This document shows positions 57,212 to 64,000 of a stretch of DNA of 64,000 nucleotides, piece after piece. The notes beneath the pieces were generated by a model that did not search any database, was not told the origin of the DNA, and saw nothing but the letters and a program-made list of their open reading frames with translations. The position numbers were made by a program, and so were the translations under genes. Origin of the DNA: CBDCWO01 sp965223405 (lineage in GTDB: Bacteria; Bacteroidota; Bacteroidia; Chitinophagales; Saprospiraceae); assembly GCA_965223405.1 (NCBI GenBank), contig CBDCWO010000006.1, positions 5,022,001-5,086,000 on the forward strand, in the 5' to 3' direction. Position 1 is the first letter of the stretch. Each line of letters opens with the position of its first letter.

Positions 57212-58249
57212 CTACAATAAAACCCCATTTTTGGCTTGAATAGGAGGCGGAATTTCAGTTTCTCCCAACATTTCTTTTAAGTCGATCTCAATGGTACGGC
57301 ACAATGCTAACATAGGAATATCATTGCCCAGGCCTTCAAAAGGATTTTCCGAATAATCTCCCACCAACTCCATCATCAGATACACCCATCCCACCAACAC
57401 GGTAAAAGGAACCGAAACCCAGGCGCCATAAACACCTAGTTTATCAAATTCAGATACCATTCCCAGCGGCAGTAAAACAATAAAAATTGCCACAAATACA
57501 AAGCTCATACTGCCATACTGACGCGGCAACGGAAATTTTTTGATCCGTTCACATTTACCCTGCAAAGCATAAAAGTCATTAAGTATGTTTTGGAGTTCCA
57601 TGTGCCTAAAATCGTCGATCAGATCTTTGGATCTTAATTCCTGAAGATCCTGAGATTGTTGATCAATGATCTGAGTGGCGGTATTTTGATAGTTGATAAG
57701 CCGGTCCAATTCATCGGGTGGTAGGAAGGAGCTTAACTCATCCTTGGTAATTCCATCGTTAAATAATCCGGTTCCCCAGCTTTTCATTCGTCTGCGGGTG
57801 ACTCTACTTACATGTGAACCCTGATTGATGTGCTCCCAGGATGTAGGTATTAAAAGCTGACTTCGCAGAGCATATAACCACCCTATGTGTCTGTAGATAA
57901 GCTTTTTATGCCACTTTTGCAGTTCTGGATTGGAATGATCCTGAGTTGTAAATTGATTGCTTATGTACGATTTTACCGTTGAGCTCCAGGCTCGACTGCT
58001 GTTGACAATACCTCCCCAGATTTTACGGGCTTCCCACAGACGGTCGTAGGCACTGTTGTTTTTAAAGCCAATGTAAAAAGCGACGGCCGTACCAATTACG
58101 GATAGTGGCAGCCAGGGAATACTTAACCATTCCCAATTGGTTTTTTCATAGGCTAAAGTCACTAAAATAGCCCATGCCAGCAACCAAATAATATGACCTC
58201 CACTAAATCTTAAAATCTCCTTTAGGTTAAAATTTTTCTTTACAAACAT
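57212..58249 (-). CDS. Bestrophin-like ion channel protein
   Basis: 345 residues of the bacterial bestrophin (UPF0187) family: SGGHIIWLLAWAILVTLAYEKTNWEWLSIPWLPLSVIGTAVAFYIGFKNNSAYDRLWEARKIWGGIVNSSR is the conserved core of the first two helices and the intervening neck. Two further helices lie near residues 225-285. The assembled pentamer passes ions across the membrane; bacterial homologues conduct cations or anions depending on pore residues. It lies downstream of no operon partner. Confidence 0.93.
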   Translation of the reverse strand: MFVKKNFNLKEILRFSGGHIIWLLAWAILVTLAYEKTNWEWLSIPWLPLSVIGTAVAFYIGFKNNSAYDRLWEARKIWGGIVNSSRAWSSTVKSYISNQFTTQDHSNPELQKWHKKLIYRHIGWLYALRSQLLIPTSWEHINQGSHVSRVTRRRMKSWGTGLFNDGITKDELSSFLPPDELDRLINYQNTATQIIDQQSQDLQELRSKDLIDDFRHMELQNILNDFYALQGKCERIKKFPLPRQYGSMSFVFVAIFIVLLPLGMVSEFDKLGVYGAWVSVPFTVLVGWVYLMMELVGDYSENPFEGLGNDIPMLALCRTIEIDLKEMLGETEIPPPIQAKNGVLL

Positions 58250-58426
58250 TGCTTTAAATTATCAAGATTAGAGAATTGAATCGATCTATTTGTTGAATAT
58301 GAATGTTAATCAACCCAAAATACAAATTTTGGCAGCACTGCGGAAATGGAGCAGGGACCATCAAAATATTGTATCTATTTGGTGAGAGAATTGTTTGGAT
58401 TAATAAGAATAGAAATAGAATTTTTA

Positions 58427-58434
58427 TAATTTTG
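58427..58434 (+). promoter_or_regulatory. -7 promoter element of tRNA-Arg
   Basis: TAATTTTG matches TAnnTTTG and ends 17 bases before the tRNA. No suitably spaced TTG was found. Confidence 0.4.
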
Positions 58435-58451
58435 TGCACGAATTTTAATTT

Positions 58452-58525
58452 GGCTCCGTAGCTCAACTGGATAGAGCATCAGACTTCGGATCTGAGGGCT
58501 GAGGGTTCGAATCCTTCCGGGGTCA
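58452..58525 (+). tRNA. tRNA-Arg(TCG)
   Basis: 74 bases with acceptor GGCTCCG paired to CGGGGTC (G-U pairs allowed), D arm AGCTCAACTGGATAGAGCA, anticodon stem TCAGA/TCTGA around loop CTTCGGA (anticodon TCG, reading CGA), and T loop GGTTCGAATCC. No encoded CCA. The last 15-20 bases recur twice downstream. Confidence 0.92.
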
Positions 58526-58537
58526 CAAGACTAAAGG

Positions 58538-58561
58538 GCCGTGACAGAGTCACGGCTTTTT
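58538..58561 (+). terminator. Terminator of tRNA-Arg
   Basis: GCCGTGAC (58538-58545) pairs perfectly with GTCACGGC (58549-58556) around three bases, followed by a run of T. An identical stem recurs at 58872-58890 in the duplicated unit. Confidence 0.8.
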
Positions 58562-58700
58562 CTGTTTGATCCATTCACCAAACGAAGTTTGAGTGGATGG
58601 ACAAGCAGAAAATGGCCAATTGTGCTAGCAATTGCCCTTTAGGTTTGGGCGATTAAAAAATACAGGATCAACGCAGTTAATCCTTCCGGGGTCACAAAGC

Positions 58701-58867
58701 TAGAGCATCAAAAACTAAATTCCTTACCTATAAAACTTGATCTTTTTTCCAATATCTATGTTGCAGAACCTCGTCCATAGCTTTGGCTATGAACGAGAAC
58801 CTGCGTCTTGATCTTGGAAAAAATCTACTTCGTTTTATACGATAGAAACTTAATTTTTGATGCTCTA
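58701..58867. mobile_element. Foldback palindromic element, copy B (167 bp), inserted at TA
   Basis: The arms TAGAGCATCAAAAA and TTTTTGATGCTCTA are near-perfect complements, and most of the left half pairs with the right half; the centre is CATAGC/GCTATG. It shares TTGATCTT and GAAAAAATCTAC with copy A. The junctions support insertion: tRNA end GGTCAC-aagac-TAAAGGG (58520-58537) versus GGTCAC-aaagc-TA...TAAAGGG here, so removing one copy of TA plus the palindrome restores the empty site. It may be a TA-inserting miniature transposable element. Confidence 0.75.
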
Positions 58868-59194
58868 AAGGGCCGTGACGCAGTCACGGCTTTTTCTGTT
58901 TGATTCATTCACCAAACGAAGTTTGAGTGGATGGACAAACAGAAAACCGACCATTGTGCTAGCAATTGCCCTTTAGATTTGGGCGATTAAAAAATATAGG
59001 ATCAACGCAGTTAATCCTTCCGGGGTCACCAATTTTATTGCCGCTTTACACAAAAGTCTACCTTATCGGTGTGAAATTGCCAACTTGTTAAAATGATTTT
59101 TTTGTAAATTGATAACAAGTAATAATAATCTATGAATAACTTGATTTTATTCTCATTTAATAGTGGCTTTTTTCACAATATTAATTAATTAACA

Positions 59195-60187
59195 ATGGCA
59201 ACTAATAACAAACCTTCTATTCTGGCACCTCACATTCGCAACATTCACGCTTATCGCACTTTTACTGACGATTTAGCCAACCCAGAAAAAATAATCTCAA
59301 GAACAAACCTGCTTGATACTGATGAAGATCCAAAAGAGATTTTGGAAGTGATAAGACAACAACATAAATCTTTAAGTACAGAAATTGATAAGGAGTCCGG
59401 GAAGATCCCTTTACAGAAATTTGGGAAATATGAAAAAATAGAGTCCAGACCTTTTCATGTTAGAGCAGATAGTGAAGTTCAATTTGAACCATCAATGCTG
59501 TCAAGTTATTTGGGAGCATTGTCAACAGATTGTCCAGACTTAACTATAGGTCAAGTAAAAGCTAGCGATTTTTATTCTTACTATTGGGCGCAAAAAGCTA
59601 AATCCTCTTCGTCAACTTTTGGATTGTTTTACCCGCTTGGACAATATCCCAATCAATTACCAAATGAGACTCCCTCAGGAATTTGGTCTGAAGAAACTGG
59701 AGCTTGGTTTTTGGGCAAATTGACCGTTCCTCCTAAACAGTTTTGGTTTGATCCATTTGACATGGTAGCTTATGCAGGTGTTTTCCAATTTACTCTTCCA
59801 GCACCAAAATGTGATTCTCTTTTATATTGGGGGACCAAAGGTCAAGCAAGAGCAGTTAGTTGGCAGGCTACAGGTGATCCAGGATGGATAGATACGGATT
59901 GGGTATTGTTTGAAAGTCCTGAAGGGGCTATTTTCCCAAGGGATATACAAGCATTTACATTTTTTGCTGATGGTTTAATGTTAGATTCGGATGGAAACTC
60001 CACGACTTCGGAAACCGAAACTTGGAATAGGTCATTTGAAGTGAAGGCAGGTGTTCAAAGTAGAATTTACATTGGACTTTCGTTTATGCTTTTTGGGAGA
60101 AACTGTGAATTGGAGATTCCAGGAGTACAAAGCTACTTTAATTTTGATTATGGGATCACCTATATTATGACGCCTTTGCCTAAATGA
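59195..60187 (+). CDS. Protein of unknown function
   Basis: 330 residues, no signal peptide and no membrane helix. The composition is rich in aromatic residues, Ser and Gly: SYYWAQKAKSSSSTFGLFYPLG, VSWQATGDPGWIDTDWVLFES. The second half looks beta-strand-rich. I do not recognise a family. It begins about 165 bases after the tRNA-Arg flank duplication, which makes it a possible cargo of whatever element used that tRNA end; this is inference. Confidence 0.6.
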   Translation: MATNNKPSILAPHIRNIHAYRTFTDDLANPEKIISRTNLLDTDEDPKEILEVIRQQHKSLSTEIDKESGKIPLQKFGKYEKIESRPFHVRADSEVQFEPSMLSSYLGALSTDCPDLTIGQVKASDFYSYYWAQKAKSSSSTFGLFYPLGQYPNQLPNETPSGIWSEETGAWFLGKLTVPPKQFWFDPFDMVAYAGVFQFTLPAPKCDSLLYWGTKGQARAVSWQATGDPGWIDTDWVLFESPEGAIFPRDIQAFTFFADGLMLDSDGNSTTSETETWNRSFEVKAGVQSRIYIGLSFMLFGRNCELEIPGVQSYFNFDYGITYIMTPLPK

Positions 60188-60432
60188 GTATTTATGAATA
60201 GGATTGTTAAGACTTTGGCATCAGTCGTTTATTTGCGATTCATCTTTTTTCTTTAAATCTTGACAAGACCATCAATAATGCAATAAATTGTAGTTATATC
60301 GTTTTCATGATAGGTGAAGATTTTGAAATATGGGACCTCCTTATTTTACACTATATGTCGTATTTTGTAGCAATGTATATAATTTTTATACGGCACAACT
60401 TGGATTAAAATAATATTTAAGCGATTCAATAA

Positions 60433-61575
60433 ATGGTACGGTCTAGACTATTCAAATGTGCGAAGATCAGCTTCCTGGTTTTATTGGTGTGTTGTAGCCC
60501 GGAAGAAGAGATGCAAATAAAGGAAAAAGAAGTTGAAACGATTTACCAATATACTCCTCCCATTGATCTCCACGATGGGCTGACCATTTCTAATCTAAGC
60601 GCCGAGGGACTAAATGATGTACCCATTCGAACTATGATGGATTCGATCAATTCAGGGATTTATGCTACATTTAACAGCTTGCTGATTTTTAAAAATGATA
60701 AGTTAATTTTTGAAGAATATTTTAATGGATTTGATGCATCCAAACTCCAACCGTTGTGGTCGGTCACTAAAAGTATTTCATCTGCCATCATCGGCATAAG
60801 TTTAGAGCAAGGGAAAATTTCCAATGTTAATGAGACAATACATGATTTAATGGCCCGACACACCCAGGTCAATTGGTCGGAAGAACACAAACAAATAACG
60901 CTAAAGCATTATTTAACCATGTCATCCGGTTATCATTGGGTAGAAATGGAATCGTATCAGCAATTAATTAATAGTGATGATTGGATCAAATTTGTTTTGG
61001 AACTACCACTTACTACTTCACCAGGAACCAAGTACAAATATAATACGGGTTCATCAACTTTATTTTCAGTTATTGTTGCAGACGCTGTGAATGAAGATTT
61101 TGTCTCTTTTACGGCTAATAGTCTACTATCAAAGATTGAAATTGATCAATACGATTGGGGATATATGCCAGGTGGATATGCCGGTGCTGCAGGTAACAAT
61201 GGTGGACTCTATTTGACCGCCAGGGATATGTCGAAGTTTGGATTGCTTTATTTGAATAGAGGAAATTGGAAAGGAGAACAAGTAATTAGTGAAAGCTGGG
61301 TTGATGCCTCAATATCTCCTCAGATTGGCATTGTTAACAATGATAAGTTGGAATTCAATTATGGTTATCAATGGTGGAGAAATGAACGTGTAGCCACCAA
61401 AGATGGTGAAATCTCAGTTCCATATGCCGTCGGACATGGTGGACAATATCTTTTTTTAATCGAGGACTATGATATGCTTATAGTAGCTACTTCTCCCTAT
61501 AATAATCCAGGAAGGAAAACTATAGACATTTTTTCAATGATCGAAGATTATATTTTATCTGCGATTAGGCAATAA
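60433..61575 (+). CDS. Serine hydrolase of the beta-lactamase/esterase (class C) type, lipoprotein
   Basis: 380 residues. A lipobox (VCCSP) makes it a lipoprotein. The catalytic motifs of class C serine hydrolases are present: SVTKS (the S-x-x-K site) near residue 110, YNTG (the Y-x-N equivalent) near 200 and HGGQ (the K-T-G equivalent) near 335. Such proteins range from beta-lactamases to peptidases and esterases; the HGG variant favours an esterase/peptidase over a true beta-lactamase. It acts at the envelope. Confidence 0.87.
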   Translation: MVRSRLFKCAKISFLVLLVCCSPEEEMQIKEKEVETIYQYTPPIDLHDGLTISNLSAEGLNDVPIRTMMDSINSGIYATFNSLLIFKNDKLIFEEYFNGFDASKLQPLWSVTKSISSAIIGISLEQGKISNVNETIHDLMARHTQVNWSEEHKQITLKHYLTMSSGYHWVEMESYQQLINSDDWIKFVLELPLTTSPGTKYKYNTGSSTLFSVIVADAVNEDFVSFTANSLLSKIEIDQYDWGYMPGGYAGAAGNNGGLYLTARDMSKFGLLYLNRGNWKGEQVISESWVDASISPQIGIVNNDKLEFNYGYQWWRNERVATKDGEISVPYAVGHGGQYLFLIEDYDMLIVATSPYNNPGRKTIDIFSMIEDYILSAIRQ

Positions 61576-62065
61576 ATAATCTTAATTTGGCTATGATCTA
61601 GTCTCTTATTTTTTTGAAATAAATAAGAGTGAATACGGTAGAATTTTTCTTCATCGATGCAGAGTATATCCGATTCGAGAAAGGATTTCGGTGTATAATT
61701 ACCTATATATTTACTCAAGGCAAATTTTCGTTGAACTCATAATTAAAATCAAAACATCCCAACTTTCTGAACTTACTAATATTTCAGTCTTTCTTGGTTA
61801 GAATTTCCATTTTTTTCACTTAAGTCTGATGAAATCAATTCTTAAGAAATCTTATTTTCACCATGTTGGGCACCATAGAGAATTGCAAATAGGATCAAAG
61901 AATCAAACGATAAATTTATTTTTCTGAAGCTGAGTTCTTATTAATGACAGAATGATTTTTCTTTCAGGCGATTCTTGACCAAATCTTAACCAAATCTGAA
62001 TGGAAATCTGAAAAAAATATCAATAAAATGAGTCATCTTCATAAGATGATTCTGTGATTCTGAAT
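61576..62065. other. Upstream region of the histidine kinase, with phased direct repeats
   Basis: No gene is visible in 490 bases. AAATCT occurs at 61981, 61992 and 62004, a spacing of 11 and 12 bases, each followed by TAA or GAA. A seven-base-pair hairpin (62033-62049) lies 16 bases before the start codon. A 9-bp AT hairpin (61603-61629) follows the hydrolase gene without a T run. Confidence 0.5.
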
Positions 62066-64000
62066 ATGGATAGGATAAAAGACCATAACCGGAGAAAAAT
62101 ATTTATCTATTATTTTCTATCAATTGTACTTCCTTGCATTATACTTTGTTTGCTTGCTTTTCGTGGAATTCGTAATGATCAGGCATTAGTAGAGAGAGAA
62201 CAAGCCCAGTTCGCCTCTGAACTTTTTGATACCGTAAGAAGCCGGGTACTTGTACATCTGGATTCTATCGAAAAGTCGTTCGAACCAAAACTTAAGATAC
62301 CTCCTGAGCAATCCCTGCTTTTTTATGATTCCGTTCTTAAGAAGCAGTTTACCAATTATCCTCAACTTCTTTCTCTTTTTTATTTTGATAAGAATAGATA
62401 TAGTTTTTTAGCGGGAGATCGGATATTACACTTTCCTCGGCAGTTTTTACACAATTCTAAAAATAGTAATGATGAGATACAATCCGGATTTGACTATATA
62501 GAGGGTTGGAGACTGGAATTTCAAGAGCGCAATTATGCAAAAGCCTTGGAATTCTATCAAAATATTTTAGAGGGAACGCCACAACAACTTGGACAAATTC
62601 TGAATTCAATGGCAAGAATTGAGAAAAAACAAGAGAATTATGAGCAGGCCATTTCGATATATGAACGCATCATGGAAATCTCTCCGGAACAATATTTACA
62701 GGGTAAGATCCCCTTGAGTGTTGTCGCATCGAGAGAAGCAGCAACGCTACATTTGATAAGGGGAGACACTACTAAATCCCTTAAGTTAATTGCAGATCTG
62801 TTAAACCATATGCTTGAGGGAAAATGGATTTTTAGTTCTCCATTTTATAGCAACACCATGACGGATTTGAAATTTGTTATTGATAAGCTTAGTAATAGTC
62901 TTCAATCAAAGGCACACATAAAACTCCTGAATCGTAATCTTAGATATCTAGATCAACTGGAAATAAAGGACGCCCAGGCTTTACAGATTATTCAATTTAT
63001 TGAATCCTTTGATAGATTTAAAGCTATGACATTTGATAGACATCGCTTTCGCTATCAAATAGGTGATGTAAGCCTTTACATAGCGCTTCTTAAAATCGGA
63101 TCAGTGGGAAACTGGGGATTAATTTATGATTTAAAGGGAATTATCAAGGATCCACTTACCCGGATTATGTATACTTATGCATCAGGTGCTGGATTTGAAT
63201 GGACCATAAATTCAACTAAAGATACAGCTGTGGCACGCTCGTCGAATTATTTGCCAGAAAGTAAATCTATTTCGTTTCAATTGGATCCCGAGATACCTGA
63301 AATAACGGTGCGCTTTTATCCGAGACAAAAAGGATTTTTAGCTCTGTTTATGCATTCGGCACAAGGATTATTTTTCTACATTTTTATCGTTGTCTTGGTC
63401 ATTTTATCTCTAGGGCTATTTTTTATATTGAGAATGGTTAATCAGGAAGTGAAACTTTCTCAAATGAAATCCTATTTTATCAGCACCGTTTCACATGAGT
63501 TTAAGAGTCCGCTAACTGGCATCAGACAAGTTTCTGAAATGCTGGACCAAGGTAGAATTCAGTCGGAAGAAAGAAAAAAATATTACTATAAAGCGATGGT
63601 AAAACAAAGTGAACGGCTAACTCACCTTATTGACAATATCCTGAATTTTTCAAAAATGGAAGAGGGTAAAAAAATCTTTAATTTTCAGAAGATTGACATG
63701 GTACAACTCGTACATGAAATGGTGAATTCTTTTTTACAAATGATACCCGACAAAAATGTGGATATAAGATTAAATTTGGATAATAACATGCCACCAATAT
63801 CATGTGATAGGATGGCAATGGAACAGGTAGTTTTTAACTTACTTGATAATGCTTACAAGTATTCAGGAACAAATAAGACGATTGAAATATCCGTACATAA
63901 GCAAGATGAAAAGATGATATTGAGGATTAAAGATCAGGGCATTGGGATTGAAAAAGAAGACCAGCAAAAGATTTTTGATCGGTTTTTTCGGGCGGGAGAC
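62066..64000 (+). CDS. Sensor histidine kinase (3' end cut by the window)
   Basis: 645 codons are visible and the frame stays open at the window end. An N-terminal helix (about residues 12-33) is followed by a large periplasmic domain with tetratricopeptide-like helices (WRLEFQERNYAKALEFYQNIL), a second membrane helix (about 432-455), then HisKA with the phospho-acceptor His in STVSHEFKSPL (about residue 476). The ATPase domain has the N box NLLDNAYKYS, G1 box DQGIGI and F box FDRFFRAGD. No HAMP domain is evident. It senses an external signal and passes phosphate to a response regulator, which would lie beyond the window. Confidence 0.92.
   Translation, partial: MDRIKDHNRRKIFIYYFLSIVLPCIILCLLAFRGIRNDQALVEREQAQFASELFDTVRSRVLVHLDSIEKSFEPKLKIPPEQSLLFYDSVLKKQFTNYPQLLSLFYFDKNRYSFLAGDRILHFPRQFLHNSKNSNDEIQSGFDYIEGWRLEFQERNYAKALEFYQNILEGTPQQLGQILNSMARIEKKQENYEQAISIYERIMEISPEQYLQGKIPLSVVASREAATLHLIRGDTTKSLKLIADLLNHMLEGKWIFSSPFYSNTMTDLKFVIDKLSNSLQSKAHIKLLNRNLRYLDQLEIKDAQALQIIQFIESFDRFKAMTFDRHRFRYQIGDVSLYIALLKIGSVGNWGLIYDLKGIIKDPLTRIMYTYASGAGFEWTINSTKDTAVARSSNYLPESKSISFQLDPEIPEITVRFYPRQKGFLALFMHSAQGLFFYIFIVVLVILSLGLFFILRMVNQEVKLSQMKSYFISTVSHEFKSPLTGIRQVSEMLDQGRIQSEERKKYYYKAMVKQSERLTHLIDNILNFSKMEEGKKIFNFQKIDMVQLVHEMVNSFLQMIPDKNVDIRLNLDNNMPPISCDRMAMEQVVFNLLDNAYKYSGTNKTIEISVHKQDEKMILRIKDQGIGIEKEDQQKIFDRFFRAGD

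Larger units (their letters stand above)
58526..59029. repeat. Tandem duplication of the tRNA-Arg 3' flank
   Basis: A unit of about 165 bases is present twice, at 58531-58696 and 58865-59029, offset by 334. Each has the terminator stem, a TCCATTCACCAAAC hairpin, TGTGCTAGCAATTGCCCTTTAG, and ends in ATCCTTCCGGGGTCAC, which is the 3' end of tRNA-Arg. That 16-base 3' end therefore occurs three times (58511, 58680, 59014). The two units are separated by the palindromic element B. Region 58526-59194 contains no gene. Confidence 0.85.

Overview
The window is AT-rich DNA from a member of the Bacteroidota, most likely a Saprospiraceae-type heterotroph (the family is inferred; no marker was searched). 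Signs are type IX secretion sorting tails (T9SS), a DUF1501/DUF1800 pair, a TonB-dependent receptor with a carboxypeptidase-like N-terminal domain, 2TM, DUF3467, DUF2141 and DUF7935 proteins, many lipoproteins, and promoters of the TAnnTTTG type. The replication initiator gene dnaA is at 53.6-55.0 kb, but no cluster of DnaA boxes is visible beside it.

Layout. 0-6.4 kb: glycosyltransferase and secreted phosphoesterase, a DUF4197 protein, a frameshifted radical-SAM photoproduct-lyase-like gene, a lipoprotein, acylphosphatase and a haem-binding protein. 6.4-9.7 kb: two side-by-side insertion sequences, an IS1182-type element and a frameshifted IS256-type element with an 8-bp target duplication. 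9.9-19.5 kb: surface proteins, an ABC exporter overlapping murB, a MITE-like element whose ends resemble the IS1182-type element, an esterase, an acetyltransferase and small conserved proteins. 19.5-20.3 kb: a 257-bp tandem repeat. 20.4-34.1 kb: GH113-like hydrolase, beta-propeller lipoprotein, DUF1501/DUF1800 pair, thioredoxin-fold lipid/surface protein, YheT-like hydrolase, alpha-L-fucosidase and a TonB-dependent receptor. 34.1-38.5 kb: an unusual long pyruvate-kinase-like protein and a GH43-like beta-propeller gene split by an ISKra4-type insertion. 38.8-48.8 kb: DUF2141, a five-module ThuA/sugar-dehydrogenase/cytochrome fusion, aldose epimerase, DUF6508, D-aminoacylase-like and GH31 genes. 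49-59 kb: intergenic repeats, a T9SS cargo protein, an A-type Fe-S carrier, a split 5'-nucleotidase pair, dnaA, an NTF2-like protein, tRNA-Ser(GCT), bestrophin and tRNA-Arg(TCG). 59-64 kb: an unrecognised protein, a serine hydrolase and the start of a sensor histidine kinase that runs off the end.

Gene content points to breakdown of complex sugars and surface export: GH29, GH31, GH113-like and GH43-like enzymes, a mutarotase, ThuA/sugar dehydrogenase and a TonB receptor. There is no classic SusC/SusD locus.

The most unusual content is intergenic. (1) Two palindromes of about 165 bp (55.2 and 58.7 kb) share a core but have different, self-complementary arms; one is inserted at a TA inside a tandem duplication that preserves the empty-site sequence. 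(2) Two unrelated repeat arrays (19.7 and 49.0 kb) carry the same hairpin core with compensating stems. (3) The 3' flanks of both tRNA genes are tandemly duplicated together with their terminators. (4) A MITE-like element supplies the last codons of an esterase. These are the best candidates for something undescribed; all come from reading the sequence and none has been tested by a database search.
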